Source: Aliivibrio sp. 1S175 (lineage in GTDB: Bacteria > Pseudomonadota > Gammaproteobacteria > Enterobacterales > Vibrionaceae). From it: DNA of 64,000 nt. This document shows, one piece after another, positions 39,911 through 49,782 of the stretch. Location of the stretch: assembly GCF_001690985.1 (NCBI RefSeq), contig NZ_MAJS01000006.1, forward strand, positions 206,145-270,144, read 5' to 3'. Each line of letters starts with the position of its first letter. The stretch's first letter is position 1. Under the pieces are notes generated by a model that saw only the letters and a list, made by a program, of their open reading frames with translations, did no database searches and was not told the origin of the DNA. The position numbers and the translations under genes were made by a program.

Positions 39911-42900
39911 TTAAAGGTTACACACCTTTGTCCAGCTTCCATCACTGCCAGGAGCAGCCGCTGTCCACCAATTCGCTTGGTAGATCACATTGTTGTTGAT
40001 CACTTTGTCACCCGTGTTTGCATGGCTTGGATTACCTGCCCAATCTTTTTGTGGAAGATCTGGATAAGTCACTAAGCCTGTTGCATCACAGCCCGCATCA
40101 GGTGTTCCTCCACTATCACCATCACCTGGATTTCCACCAGTAGAGAGGTCAGCCAATGGTAGATCTGGTTGCTCAAACTTAAAGGCATAATCAACATTAT
40201 TGATTGTCACTGTATAGTTTGCAGGACCGGAAATAGGTAGGTAATAAACCATATCTAATTCATACACGCCGCCCGCAGGCAGAGCTTTCCAAGCGGGTAG
40301 CGTAAAGGCAACACGGTGCATGGTGCCATCGAAGCCACCGATGTTATCTGCACGAGTATGACCAGAAGCAATTACCTGTAAACCACCACCTGATTGATCT
40401 TTTGCATTATCAGGTGCCGAGACTGGAATATCGAATTGGAACTCAGTTCCTCCAGGAATATCTTGTCCAGTATTGTTGGTAAAGTTGATTTTTGGATTGA
40501 TTGGGTAGTTTTTATCGCCTACTTTAAATCCACCGACACTTACCGCAATATCAACGGTTTCGGATGGAATTGCTCCAGTAGCTACCGTATTACCATATGG
40601 CGTTGCAGATTTAAATTTCTCATAAATTGCTTTTGTCATGGTGTTACCCATGTGGTACTCACCATTACCCGTTTGACAAGCCGCTTCTGTTGCATCAACA
40701 GACGTTCGGTTACCATTAGCATCTAGAACATAACAGCTGTAATCGCCCGCGAGTTCCCAGAACATGATACCACCGATTTCTTGGTCAATAACATAGTCAG
40801 CTTTTACGTTAATAGAGTCTTTATCTTCGGTAGATAGGAATACTTTTTTCTCTGCATTCCATAACCATGGGGCTACAGCGACATTATCGTAATGACGAGT
40901 GTAAGTACCTACTAGTTGGTCTGCTGGATCGTTCGCAGGATCTAAACCATAGATATTGGCGTAAGAACCAAAGATGCCTTCTTGAAGGTTTTTAGCATGC
41001 CACATAGGGTTAGAACCTGCGCCCATTTCTTGACCGTATGAGTTCTTATCGTGCCACATGTTATCGATACCTAACGCACCGTAACCACAATTGTTTTTCT
41101 CACCCTCACCAGTACCCGCATCACATTGAGCTTGATCTGGTAATGGAGCTCGACCCCATAAACCATTCTCACCGCCAGTCACGCCTTGCCAACCACGAGT
41201 ATAATAAGGAACACCAATATTGATACGACCTGCAGGCATTGAACCGCGGAAGTAGTGATAAGCCCAGTCAGTATTTAAGTAACCAATACCACCATAAGCT
41301 TCAGTATCATAAACGTTCCACTGAGCTAATTCTGAATCTTTACCTGTATCATACAATGCCGCATTATGGCCAACATGGTCATTCCAAGCACCGTGTAAGT
41401 CATAAGACATGATATTTACGTAATCTAAGTATTGAGTAACATCAAAGGTTTCCATACCACGCAATAAATAACCTGAAGATGGTGCAGCAATGGTCAGCAT
41501 ATAATGTTGTCCATCTTGGGCTGAAACAGCATCCAGTTTTTCACGAAGTGTTTTCATTAATATTTGGTACGATGCCCATAAATATTGACGACGAGGTTCC
41601 ATGAATGCTTTATCGTCTGGATTGCCAGCACCAGCCATAGAAGTAGGGTATTCGTAATCAATATCTAAGCCATCAAATTTGTATTTAAGCATCATTTCAA
41701 CAGCAGAGGCTGCAAATTTCTCAATACCTGCGTGGTTGATGCTGCCATCAGCATTGGTTGTCATGCTATAGAAGCCACCATCAGCAACACGATTACCGTC
41801 AGCACCAAAATGACCACCAGTTTCAGCCCAACCACCAATAGAGATAAGTGTTTTAACGCCGTGTTTTTCTTTCGCCGTTGCTAATGCACCAAAGTGGCCT
41901 TTAAAGCCAAGTGTAGGGTCAATTTCAACTCCTGCCCACTCTTTACCTGTTGCCGCATTATTTGGATCGGTAACATCACCAACATTAACCTTGCCATCAG
42001 AACCAATACTCACAAATGCATAATTGATGTGAGTTAATTGCTCCCAAGGGATATCTTTAACTAGGTAGCTGTTTTGTTCATCGCCACCATCTCGCCAGCT
42101 TGTGAAGTAACCAATAACACGACGAGGGTGGTCAGCTCCCATTAACTCACGACCTTCTTTGTCATAAGTAGTACAGTAAGGAACGGTAATACCTTCTGTT
42201 TGGTATAAACCATCAGGGCGGCAATTATCCGCAATAGGAAGAGAGCTAGTTACAGTTAACGTAGATGAGGCTGAATTAGTAGAAGCCCCTAAGTTATCAG
42301 TTGCTTTTGCATAAACAGACAGTGAACCTGCGGCAGTTGTTTTATATTGTAGTGTGTAAGGTGCAGTAGCGGCAGTACCAACAAGAGCGTTGTTGATATA
42401 GAAATCAACTTTATCGATTGTGCCGTCAGAATCTGTTGCGTTAGCCGTTAGTGTTACTGTTGCACCAAGTTCTACACTTGATGCAGATAAGCTTAAACTT
42501 GCTGTTGGTGCAATATTGTCAGTTGGAGTCCCTGTTACTGCTACCACAACAGAGCTTGTCGTGCTGACTGCACCTTTATCATCATAAGATTGAGCACTGA
42601 AGGTATGAGATCCTTCAAGAGCAGTCCAAGCAGCACTATAAGGGGAGTTAGTTGATGAAGCAATTACAGAGCCATCAACAGAAAAATCAACGCGAGATAC
42701 TGAACCATCACTGTCAGATGCGGAAGCGGTTAACGTAACGACATCACCAGTTACGATATTGTCAGTAGAACTAGGGGAGGTTAAATCAACGATTGGTGCA
42801 ACGTTTACTGCTTCACCAGAACAAGCGCCTAAATCTTGCCATGCACCCCATTCGCCAGCTGTCGCTGGGTCATTATTTTGAGTCCAATATTTAGCTTTGT

Positions 42901-43078
42901 AAGCGTTAGTGCCTTTTTTAACTTCTTCTCCACCGTTGTAAACTTTACTCGAATCCCATGTATCAAGAGGTGTGCAATCTACAGCCGCTTGAGCATTAAA
43001 TGCCATTAAACAAGAAAGAGTTAAGGTAGAGAGGGTAAATTTATAATTATGTTTTCTTTTTAACTTTGAATGTTCCAT
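39911..43078 (-). CDS. Secreted multidomain GH18 chitinase
   Basis: This 1055-residue exported chitinase has a signal peptide ending at AQA (residue 31). A chitin-binding CBM5/12-like module follows (residues about 35-88, [19 protein letters not shown]), then two Ig-like (Big) modules (about 95-185 and 190-280). The GH18 catalytic domain (about 310-800) has the DxxDxDxE signature in [11 protein letters not shown] near residue 470. A ChiC-type module (about 845-960), a Gly/Asp linker and a second CBM5/12 (about 1000-1055, with [15 protein letters not shown] and QANWW) complete it. Such enzymes degrade chitin in vibrios. Regulation was not visible. It is monocistronic. Confidence 0.94.
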   Translation of the reverse strand: MEHSKLKRKHNYKFTLSTLTLSCLMAFNAQAAVDCTPLDTWDSSKVYNGGEEVKKGTNAYKAKYWTQNNDPATAGEWGAWQDLGACSGEAVNVAPIVDLTSPSSTDNIVTGDVVTLTASASDSDGSVSRVDFSVDGSVIASSTNSPYSAAWTALEGSHTFSAQSYDDKGAVSTTSSVVVAVTGTPTDNIAPTASLSLSASSVELGATVTLTANATDSDGTIDKVDFYINNALVGTAATAPYTLQYKTTAAGSLSVYAKATDNLGASTNSASSTLTVTSSLPIADNCRPDGLYQTEGITVPYCTTYDKEGRELMGADHPRRVIGYFTSWRDGGDEQNSYLVKDIPWEQLTHINYAFVSIGSDGKVNVGDVTDPNNAATGKEWAGVEIDPTLGFKGHFGALATAKEKHGVKTLISIGGWAETGGHFGADGNRVADGGFYSMTTNADGSINHAGIEKFAASAVEMMLKYKFDGLDIDYEYPTSMAGAGNPDDKAFMEPRRQYLWASYQILMKTLREKLDAVSAQDGQHYMLTIAAPSSGYLLRGMETFDVTQYLDYVNIMSYDLHGAWNDHVGHNAALYDTGKDSELAQWNVYDTEAYGGIGYLNTDWAYHYFRGSMPAGRINIGVPYYTRGWQGVTGGENGLWGRAPLPDQAQCDAGTGEGEKNNCGYGALGIDNMWHDKNSYGQEMGAGSNPMWHAKNLQEGIFGSYANIYGLDPANDPADQLVGTYTRHYDNVAVAPWLWNAEKKVFLSTEDKDSINVKADYVIDQEIGGIMFWELAGDYSCYVLDANGNRTSVDATEAACQTGNGEYHMGNTMTKAIYEKFKSATPYGNTVATGAIPSETVDIAVSVGGFKVGDKNYPINPKINFTNNTGQDIPGGTEFQFDIPVSAPDNAKDQSGGGLQVIASGHTRADNIGGFDGTMHRVAFTLPAWKALPAGGVYELDMVYYLPISGPANYTVTINNVDYAFKFEQPDLPLADLSTGGNPGDGDSGGTPDAGCDATGLVTYPDLPQKDWAGNPSHANTGDKVINNNVIYQANWWTAAAPGSDGSWTKVCNL

Positions 43079-43270
43079 TTCATATCCTTAAAGGTAATTC
43101 AAAACACCAATCAACTTTTTAATTGATGTAAATTAAGATTAGAATAGAAATAAATATGTGCTAGGAACCATTTATAAATTACAGGGCAGGTCTCAATAAA
43201 CCTTATTTTAATATGAGTAATTACATTTATTTTTGTATCAATATTGTCTATTTATTGTGCGGGCATGCGA

Positions 43271-43786
43271 TTAACAGCTTGTACTGATAAATTCAAAGAT
43301 AGGTGGCCTATTCACGTTTATTACTACGTTATATTTGATGTGGCAATTGTCTTGACTGTATTTTTTGCTTTTATGCATAAATGTAATAAAAGGTTTACCA
43401 GTATCATTATGAAAATACCCGTCAGATGGCGTTGTATCGTTAAATTGCGACTCAATGAAGGTTTGAGTCATTAAGTGATTCCACGCGTTAGCGGCATCGG
43501 CTTTTGGGTAACCATAAACAATGTGAATGTTATCACCTTCAATGGTGATAGCACTGCTCACTTGAGTATCTATACCAGCAAGAATGGTTTTAGGATGAAG
43601 TTGATTTGCTGCACCTGCATCTCTCCTTTTTAGACCTTGAAGCGCTGAAATACGAGCATCACGTTGCAGGTTAAGAGACTTACTGGCTGCTGTTACCGAT
43701 AAAATACCGAGAATAACAATGACAATGAACAGTTCAATAGAGTAAAACCTTCTTGCTTCATGAATAGGTATCTTAGATAAGAGCAC
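43271..43786 (-). CDS. MSHA-like type IV pilin, probably degenerate
   Basis: This 171-residue protein resembles MSHA-type pilins: an N-terminal hydrophobic helix (ELFIVIVILGILSVTAA, residues 18-34), then NLQRDARISALQGLK, and a C-terminal disulphide pair in DNCHIKY and ISTSC. The prepilin cleavage context, normally GFTLIEL, reads RFYSIEL, and the charged KRRDAG replaces the usual AAMAGA segment. The leader peptidase site may therefore be lost and the gene could be a decaying copy. It lies upstream of the chitinase gene and is the last chromosomal gene before the transposon end. Confidence 0.7.
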   Translation of the reverse strand: MLLSKIPIHEARRFYSIELFIVIVILGILSVTAASKSLNLQRDARISALQGLKRRDAGAANQLHPKTILAGIDTQVSSAITIEGDNIHIVYGYPKADAANAWNHLMTQTFIESQFNDTTPSDGYFHNDTGKPFITFMHKSKKYSQDNCHIKYNVVINVNRPPIFEFISTSC

Positions 43787-43889
43787 ATATACTAGATTTA
43801 GAATGGCTTACAGTAAAGTGTAGATTTATAGGATTAATCAAGGATGAGAGATAAAACGAGAGGTTGGACTTTAAAAGCTTCAGATAGTA

Positions 43890-43917
43890 AAACGCCGCTA
43901 ATAAAAGCGGCGTTTTA
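43890..43917. terminator. Orphan bidirectional terminator at the transposon boundary
   Basis: The stem AACGCCGCT / AGCGGCGTT is flanked by A4 and T4 and reads as a terminator in both directions. No plus-strand gene ends before it, and the minus-strand gene that would end here is absent. It may be the terminator of a gene, such as ffs, separated from it by the transposon insertion. Confidence 0.7.
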
Positions 43918-43928
43918 AATAGTGATGC

Positions 43929-44028
43929 TTGCAACATAAGTCTGCATAGCCCTCATCTAAAAATCAAGAGCTTAATTTTGAGTTTGCAGCATAAGATTAC
44001 ATAGCTTTGCAGTGATAGTCTGCAAAAT
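43929..44028 (+). repeat. Three TnsB-type binding sites at the transposon end
   Basis: Three 22-bp direct repeats lie at 43,929-43,950, 43,984-44,005 and 44,007-44,028. The first 20 bases of each read TTGCAACATAAGTCTGCATA, TTGCAGCATAAGATTACATA and TTGCAGTGATAGTCTGCAAA. Sites 1 and 2 agree in 18 of 22 positions, and 1 and 3 in 14 of 22. Three spaced sites are the layout of the Tn7 left end, and the AAGTCT part resembles the Tn7 TnsB site. The region 43,787-44,361 holds no gene; its remainder should contain the rdrA promoter. Confidence 0.7.
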
Positions 44029-44361
44029 GTTTTACCTTAAAATATGACTGTAATTTTAGTATGTAATTAAATTTCACTTATTGTTAACAAATTTAATTAA
44101 TATTTAGACATGAACGTGCTACTTCTGGTTCTAATACGGCAGTTATGTATATTTGATAACTACTAAATTTAGATATCAATATCAACAGGATCACCTTTAT
44201 TTTAATCTATTTACCTACTTAATTATCTGTTTTTATTGTAATGTATTTTTATACTCGATATTTCAACGACTGATTTACATAATCTTGAATTACATCATAG
44301 ACCTTAAGCACAATAAAAATATAATATCTGTCGCAATCCAACCAATCACCATGGCATCGCA

Positions 44362-46926
44362 ATGAAATCAATCGAATTAGATTTAAGTAAACCTGAATAT
44401 GATGAACTGTTTTCCTCTCAAGAACTATGGCAGCAACAATCAGCGACACTCTTGTTAAAGCACCTAGAGTATTTTGGTTTAGAAGCCAAGAGCTACAAAA
44501 AATCATCGTGCGGTCCAGTATATGGCCAACATGTACATAATGCGATCTTAATAAGTGGTGGGAGAGGGACTGGTAAATCTGTATTCCTGAAAAATGCACA
44601 AGCTCTTTGGGGGGAACATCGCAAGAAAAAACAAAATCTTCCTTCTCTTTACTTCGCTCCAATTATTGACCCTACGTTACTGCAAGATCATGATAGTTTT
44701 ACTAATGTGCTTGTCGCACATATTTACAATCAGGTGTTTGATTTTATTAATTCAGGAAAATCTTCATTGTCTGGTACGGAATTACAGAATCAGACTGAGA
44801 GTTTTTATAAAAGATTACGTAGTTTAGCTGAGGCGGTTCAACACTCAGGTGAAAAAAGTGAACATTCTGGATTAGATAAAATTATTCAGTACAGCTCTGG
44901 AATCAAAATTGACCAGCTATTTCATGATTATATAGCAACTGCAAAAATAATTTTAGGTTGTGATGCAATTGTATTATCAATCGATGATGTGGATATGGCT
45001 TTAGATAAGGCATATTCCGTTTTAGAGGAAATACGACGACGACTATCCTGTCCAGATATTATCCCATTAGTTAGTGGAGAGCTTGAGTTATACCAACACC
45101 TCGTAAAACTAGAATTAAGAAAAAGCCTTACAGGTTATGACGAATTGTATTGCGATAGAAAAAGTAACGAGTTAGCAGATGCTTATTTAACAAAAATACT
45201 ACCTAATCATTATCGCATTGCTTTAAAACCTATATCTGATCTTTTGTCATATCTCCAGATAAAAGATTCTAAATTGAAAACAGAGGCTAACAAGCTAAGC
45301 TATTTTGATTATCAAAAAAAAATCAAACAGTATTTTTTCGGTTTAGTTAATGGTGAGGAAAGATGTGCTGATTATCCATTACCACAATCTGCTCGTGAAG
45401 TTGGTCAGTTGATAAGACTTATTACTCCATCAGCGTTGAACGATGACTTATCGTTAAAACATAATTGGGAGTGCTTACGAGGTTGGTCTGAAAGTCAACA
45501 ACATGGAGCTAGTCATGTGTTAGCCTGTTCAGCGATACAGCAACTGGATAGCTTTACTCCCTTTAAATTAAGCCAATTACTCATTTTCAACGTTAGGGAT
45601 CAAGCATCAAAACGTTTACCGTGGGCTAGCTACGATTTTTGCGAGGAGCAAATAAAATTGGCTGAGCCCTTTGATAAAGGAAAAGGGACAGGCACTAACG
45701 TTAATCTATTGAAGAACGCTCTAAATCATAAGGTGATTAGGAGCATGCCGCCTTTGGAAATGTTTAGTGATAATATATCTATTACTATCGGAAATTCTGC
45801 TGTTGAGATTGAACGCAATACTCTAGAACTATATACACACTCCGCTTACTATGGAACCCAAGGTAGTCAACAAAGAAAGGTATACTTCAGTAAAGCTTTT
45901 GAAATTTTGGCAACAACATTACTGATGTCAGTGAGCTCCGTAACTTCATGTGAAGAGTGGAAAAACAAGTTTCAAGAAATCATTGATTCGACGCCATTTT
46001 ATTCAATACACGCTTTGAATCCGACTAAATATGTTGATGAAGCTCCCATAGCAAAAAATAGTGATATTTTAGAGATTGAATTGAATATCAATGATAATAA
46101 TAACTTTGTTGAAAAACTCGTTCAGTGGGTCAATAATCATAAAACTGACATTGCATTATTTGTCGATAATGAAACTAAGTTACTTGCAATTTTAGCGGCT
46201 GTTTTTAACAAAGCATTCTCTCAATTGAATTTACTTCGCGAGGGTTACCATAAAGGTAATAATGCTGAGGATACATTATTAGATGCAATTTTGCGTTTTC
46301 GCTATATTTTAATCAACGCTTTTGGTTTCCTCCTAAAACCAAATAACGTTGTTCCTGCTAATTTAGCTCTTGAAACTTCACAAAATATCCTTCGTGAATT
46401 ATCAGAATTCTCTAACCAATCAAAAACTTACCAGAAAAATGTAGACTGGATTCATGAAGCGATAAAAAGCTCTATTCAGGAATCTGAAGGTAGTCTTGAA
46501 CTTAAGTCAGCTCAATTCATAGATGCGGTATCTAGACACCCAATATTTACTGAACTTGGTATTGATATTGATAATTGCACTACTCTTGAATCAGCGGTAA
46601 TTACTAATCAGAATGGTGGGATAAGAGTTTCACAGGCACAAGAAAGTTCTTCTAGTGGGAAATTCAGAAGTAAGGGGAGTGTGAGAGCATCGTCCAATTC
46701 AAAATCTCCTATTATGACTTTCAAAGAGCAAATAGGGGCAAAAAAAACATACCGAACAGCATCTGACTTTAAAAAAGCGATCAATAATGGTGTATATAAA
46801 CCAGATCATCTAAAGACTTTGTGGGAAAAAGCGGAGCAAGAGTTGGGTTCCAACCCTACGCCAGACAAATACCAAGGGACCCACTGGGAAATCTACATAA
46901 CTCTGAAAGAGAAAGTAGGTAAATAA
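44362..46926 (+). CDS. rdrA: RADAR system AAA-type ATPase RdrA
   Basis: RdrA is the ATPase half of RADAR, a phage-defence system in which RdrA and the deaminase RdrB form a large complex that acts on adenosine or ATP in infected cells. The 854-residue protein has Walker A ISGGRGTGKSVF near residues 64-75, a Walker B-like stretch AIVLSIDDVDMAL near residues 202-214, and a long helical C-terminal part without a recognised domain. The identity rests on the P-loop, the length and the coupled deaminase gene: the stop shares one base with the rdrB start (TAATG). A Ser-rich linker near residues 755-790 precedes the C-terminal tail. Confidence 0.88.
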   Translation: MKSIELDLSKPEYDELFSSQELWQQQSATLLLKHLEYFGLEAKSYKKSSCGPVYGQHVHNAILISGGRGTGKSVFLKNAQALWGEHRKKKQNLPSLYFAPIIDPTLLQDHDSFTNVLVAHIYNQVFDFINSGKSSLSGTELQNQTESFYKRLRSLAEAVQHSGEKSEHSGLDKIIQYSSGIKIDQLFHDYIATAKIILGCDAIVLSIDDVDMALDKAYSVLEEIRRRLSCPDIIPLVSGELELYQHLVKLELRKSLTGYDELYCDRKSNELADAYLTKILPNHYRIALKPISDLLSYLQIKDSKLKTEANKLSYFDYQKKIKQYFFGLVNGEERCADYPLPQSAREVGQLIRLITPSALNDDLSLKHNWECLRGWSESQQHGASHVLACSAIQQLDSFTPFKLSQLLIFNVRDQASKRLPWASYDFCEEQIKLAEPFDKGKGTGTNVNLLKNALNHKVIRSMPPLEMFSDNISITIGNSAVEIERNTLELYTHSAYYGTQGSQQRKVYFSKAFEILATTLLMSVSSVTSCEEWKNKFQEIIDSTPFYSIHALNPTKYVDEAPIAKNSDILEIELNINDNNNFVEKLVQWVNNHKTDIALFVDNETKLLAILAAVFNKAFSQLNLLREGYHKGNNAEDTLLDAILRFRYILINAFGFLLKPNNVVPANLALETSQNILRELSEFSNQSKTYQKNVDWIHEAIKSSIQESEGSLELKSAQFIDAVSRHPIFTELGIDIDNCTTLESAVITNQNGGIRVSQAQESSSSGKFRSKGSVRASSNSKSPIMTFKEQIGAKKTYRTASDFKKAINNGVYKPDHLKTLWEKAEQELGSNPTPDKYQGTHWEIYITLKEKVGK

Positions 46927-49445
46927 TGCAGAGCATACAATTACATTGGCTAACTCCTGCTGTATTACTAAGTTCTGACCGTTTATTGGATAATGTCATT
47001 GGTTCACCAATACAATCTGCGATCAAAGAAAGTACTCAAAAGAATTTGTATCGAATGGCATTAAAAGACTACCAGAGTTACCTACCGGGTAGACTTCGTC
47101 AAGAAGATATAGATCTTGCTCTTGGTCAATGGATAGATATATCCAAACCACTTGATCTATCTTCTATCATAACAACATTTCGTAAATCATTTATTAGTTG
47201 GCGAGGTGATAGATTCGAAGTTGAAAATCAACAGCTTGAACTCTGGCTCAGTTTGTTGTCACAGATTGATCCCGCTTGGATAATTGGATCTGGTTATGCT
47301 GAGTTAGTTGATAACGAAACACTATCTATAAATCAAGTTATTGAAATTGTTCGTGAACAATGTCCGAATGCTCTTCCAAAACGCTTTGACGGAGAACCAG
47401 TTGCTGATAACCACGTACATTTAGGTGGACATGGGCATTATAGCCTCTCTATGGCAGCTTTTGCTCTTCATTTAAATAAACGTCCAAGTAATGATCGTTC
47501 TAAATGGCCTTTTAGACAAGAACACACTTTTTTTAATAGTCAAATGAGAGAAATCACTGATTTACCCGTATTACTTCATCGTTTGTTTGGTTTTATTATA
47601 AATGGTATTAATACTGAAGGTATTGATCATAAATCTGTAACTTATGATTGGGATTCTTTGAGTACTCACCAGATTACACGTCATGCGACTGAACTAAACT
47701 CTATTCCACTTAGTGGGCATGTTCATTGTTTACTTGCATCAGCTGTAAATGAAAGTGGCCCTGCTAGCTGGGTATTGATTACGACTGCTATTATGCTACT
47801 TCTACGTCAAACATCCAATATACATAAAAAGAAGTATCTAACTGCATTCATTATGACTTCGTCGGTATTACGCAACTACATGGTAGTATCAGGTGTTGGG
47901 CTTGGTGACTTTGTTCAGTATTTTAAGTTTGGCTACAGAAAACCAATTGCAGGTATAAATTATCGAAAGCAATCCCAACTATATGATCTTACTGAGCATT
48001 ATTTACGTGAGTTCAGAGTTGGTGATTCTGATTATAAATTCTTTTACGAATTAGCACGCTTCTATCTAGAACATAATGTTGAATCTAAAATGCATTTCGT
48101 TTTTCATTTTACACGCGGTTTTAATAAAGGAGAAAAAAACCGCCGCTATTCTCTTACTAGAAGAAATAGTAAAGCAACTGTCCGTAACCTTCAGTCTTTT
48201 ATTAGCTCATTGACTTTTAGTGACTTTCCTATAGTCAATAGAAACTCTTTGGAATATAAACAAGTAGATTTAAGAGCAATGCTAAGAGGTTTTGATGTTG
48301 CAGGTAATGAAAATGAAATACCTATCGAAGTGTTTTCACCTGCATTGCGAGTACTTAGAAGTGCTATCCACAAATACAAATTTCCATTAGAAAAGCGGTT
48401 GAGGCAGCCTTTTATAACATTGCATGCAGGAGAGGACTTTAGTCATATCCTCAGTGGTTTAAGAGCGATTGATGAAGCTGTTAGTTTCTGTGATTACAAA
48501 CCAGGTGACCGCATAGGTCATGGGTTGGCATTAGGGATAGATGTTCAAACATGGATTGCTAGACAACAACATATTTACTTACCCTTGCAAGAGCACTTGG
48601 ATAACCTTGTCTGGTGTTACCATATGGGACTTGAATTAGTAGCAAGTCATCCTCAATTTCAATCTGCGCTTATGATTGTTGGTGAGAAAATTCGTCATTT
48701 TTGTTGTGAATTACATGAACAAGAGATTTCACCAAGAGCCCTTTATCAAGCTTGGCAGTTACGAAGAAACTGCCCTGAAGCTTCAGAACAACAAGCTGAA
48801 GCATTAGGGAGTGAATGGTTGCTTTGGGTTCCTGATGCTGATTGTATTCGTCGTTTTCAATCGAAAGATTCATCAGGGAGTAATCAATCACCTTATCATC
48901 TATGGCAAAAGTATCTGAACCGTAAACGGCATGATAAAGATCATGATAAAGTGGTGTCTATTAGTTATTCAAAAAACTCGACAGCCTGTAATATGAACCC
49001 TAAATTCGGTGTTATCGAGGATACATTATCTAATGCTGAACTTGATCTCATACATGGCATACAAGACTTAATGCTCGAACGCTTTAGTCAATCACAATGG
49101 ATTTTAGAAGCTTGTCCTACCTCAAACCTCTACATTGGTAGGCTTGAACATTATAATGAGCATCCTATATTTCGCTGGTTTCCACTAAATAGAGAAGATC
49201 TTCTTTTTGGGGGGAGAGCTAATCGATTTGGTATTAGAAAAGGCGCTGTTCGTGTTTGTATCAACACAGATGACGCTGGATTAATGCCAACAACACTTGA
49301 AAATGAGCATCGAGTAATAAAAGAGTGTGCTATGAAAAATGCTTCTGTTAGCGATTACGATGCTCATCAATGGATAGAATCTATAAGAAAAACCGGTGTT
49401 GAACTTTTCCATTCAAATCATTTGAATTGGTTGCACGAAAAATAA
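46926..49445 (+). CDS. rdrB: RADAR system adenosine deaminase RdrB
   Basis: RdrB is the adenosine deaminase subunit of RADAR, which converts adenosine (or ATP) to inosine forms when activated with RdrA. The 839-residue protein is far longer than housekeeping Add (about 330-350 residues). The metal and catalytic motifs are visible: DNHVHLGGHG near residue 162 (HxH), LHAGEDFSH near residue 498, RIGHGLALG near residue 527 and INTDDAG near residue 778. It is translationally coupled to rdrA. No accessory rdrC or rdrD gene follows before the CRISPR array. Confidence 0.9.
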   Translation: MQSIQLHWLTPAVLLSSDRLLDNVIGSPIQSAIKESTQKNLYRMALKDYQSYLPGRLRQEDIDLALGQWIDISKPLDLSSIITTFRKSFISWRGDRFEVENQQLELWLSLLSQIDPAWIIGSGYAELVDNETLSINQVIEIVREQCPNALPKRFDGEPVADNHVHLGGHGHYSLSMAAFALHLNKRPSNDRSKWPFRQEHTFFNSQMREITDLPVLLHRLFGFIINGINTEGIDHKSVTYDWDSLSTHQITRHATELNSIPLSGHVHCLLASAVNESGPASWVLITTAIMLLLRQTSNIHKKKYLTAFIMTSSVLRNYMVVSGVGLGDFVQYFKFGYRKPIAGINYRKQSQLYDLTEHYLREFRVGDSDYKFFYELARFYLEHNVESKMHFVFHFTRGFNKGEKNRRYSLTRRNSKATVRNLQSFISSLTFSDFPIVNRNSLEYKQVDLRAMLRGFDVAGNENEIPIEVFSPALRVLRSAIHKYKFPLEKRLRQPFITLHAGEDFSHILSGLRAIDEAVSFCDYKPGDRIGHGLALGIDVQTWIARQQHIYLPLQEHLDNLVWCYHMGLELVASHPQFQSALMIVGEKIRHFCCELHEQEISPRALYQAWQLRRNCPEASEQQAEALGSEWLLWVPDADCIRRFQSKDSSGSNQSPYHLWQKYLNRKRHDKDHDKVVSISYSKNSTACNMNPKFGVIEDTLSNAELDLIHGIQDLMLERFSQSQWILEACPTSNLYIGRLEHYNEHPIFRWFPLNREDLLFGGRANRFGIRKGAVRVCINTDDAGLMPTTLENEHRVIKECAMKNASVSDYDAHQWIESIRKTGVELFHSNHLNWLHEK

Positions 49446-49675
49446 TATTTAAATCAACGTTACAAAGGGGCTAACTAAAGGCTCATTTTAGTAATTAATA
49501 TTCTACTTTTTCGACTTAAATTATGTGAAAGTTAATCGATTCTAATAAGCTTGGTGAGTTCTAATTACAGGTTAGCTATCGCGATTTTTACATTAAATAA
49601 TGAATAATCTCTTGATAATTCAAGTAACAAGTACTGGTATTAGTGCATATAGAGATAACCAAACAATCTATTTTT

Positions 49676-49704
49676 TAATTAGGCAACAGCTTGTTGCCTA
49701 ATTA
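49676..49704. repeat. Perfect 13-bp inverted repeat
   Basis: TAATTAGGCAACA and TGTTGCCTAATTA are separated by 3 nt. No T-run follows on either strand, so it is not a typical terminator. It lies between rdrB and the CRISPR array and could be an mRNA-stabilising hairpin or a binding site. Confidence 0.6.
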
Positions 49705-49748
49705 GGGAGTGGATAAAAAATCAAGCTCAATCACTTTAAAAAAGGCAC

Positions 49749-49772
49749 AAAAAAGCTCTGTAAAAATAGAGC
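49749..49772 (-). terminator. Terminator of the cas/CRISPR transcript
   Basis: On the minus strand, the stem GCTCT / AGAGC with an 8-nt loop is followed by T6. It lies 11 bp after the degenerate third repeat, so it should set the 3' end of the pre-crRNA. Confidence 0.75.
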
Positions 49773-49782
49773 GATTAAGTGA

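Noticed and set aside
43818-43830. TGTAGATTTATAG as the terminal TGT of the transposon
   Set aside because: It lies left of the orphan terminator and about 110 bp from the first TnsB-like site, farther than the roughly 8 bp usual in Tn7-like ends.
44153-44365. 70-codon plus-strand frame before rdrA
   Set aside because: Low-complexity Tyr/Phe/Ile-rich translation in AT-rich DNA without a ribosome binding site; it lies in the likely rdrA promoter region.
46926-49445. Housekeeping adenosine deaminase
   Set aside because: At 839 residues it is more than twice the usual length, and it is translationally coupled to a large P-loop ATPase gene, which fits RdrB and not Add.
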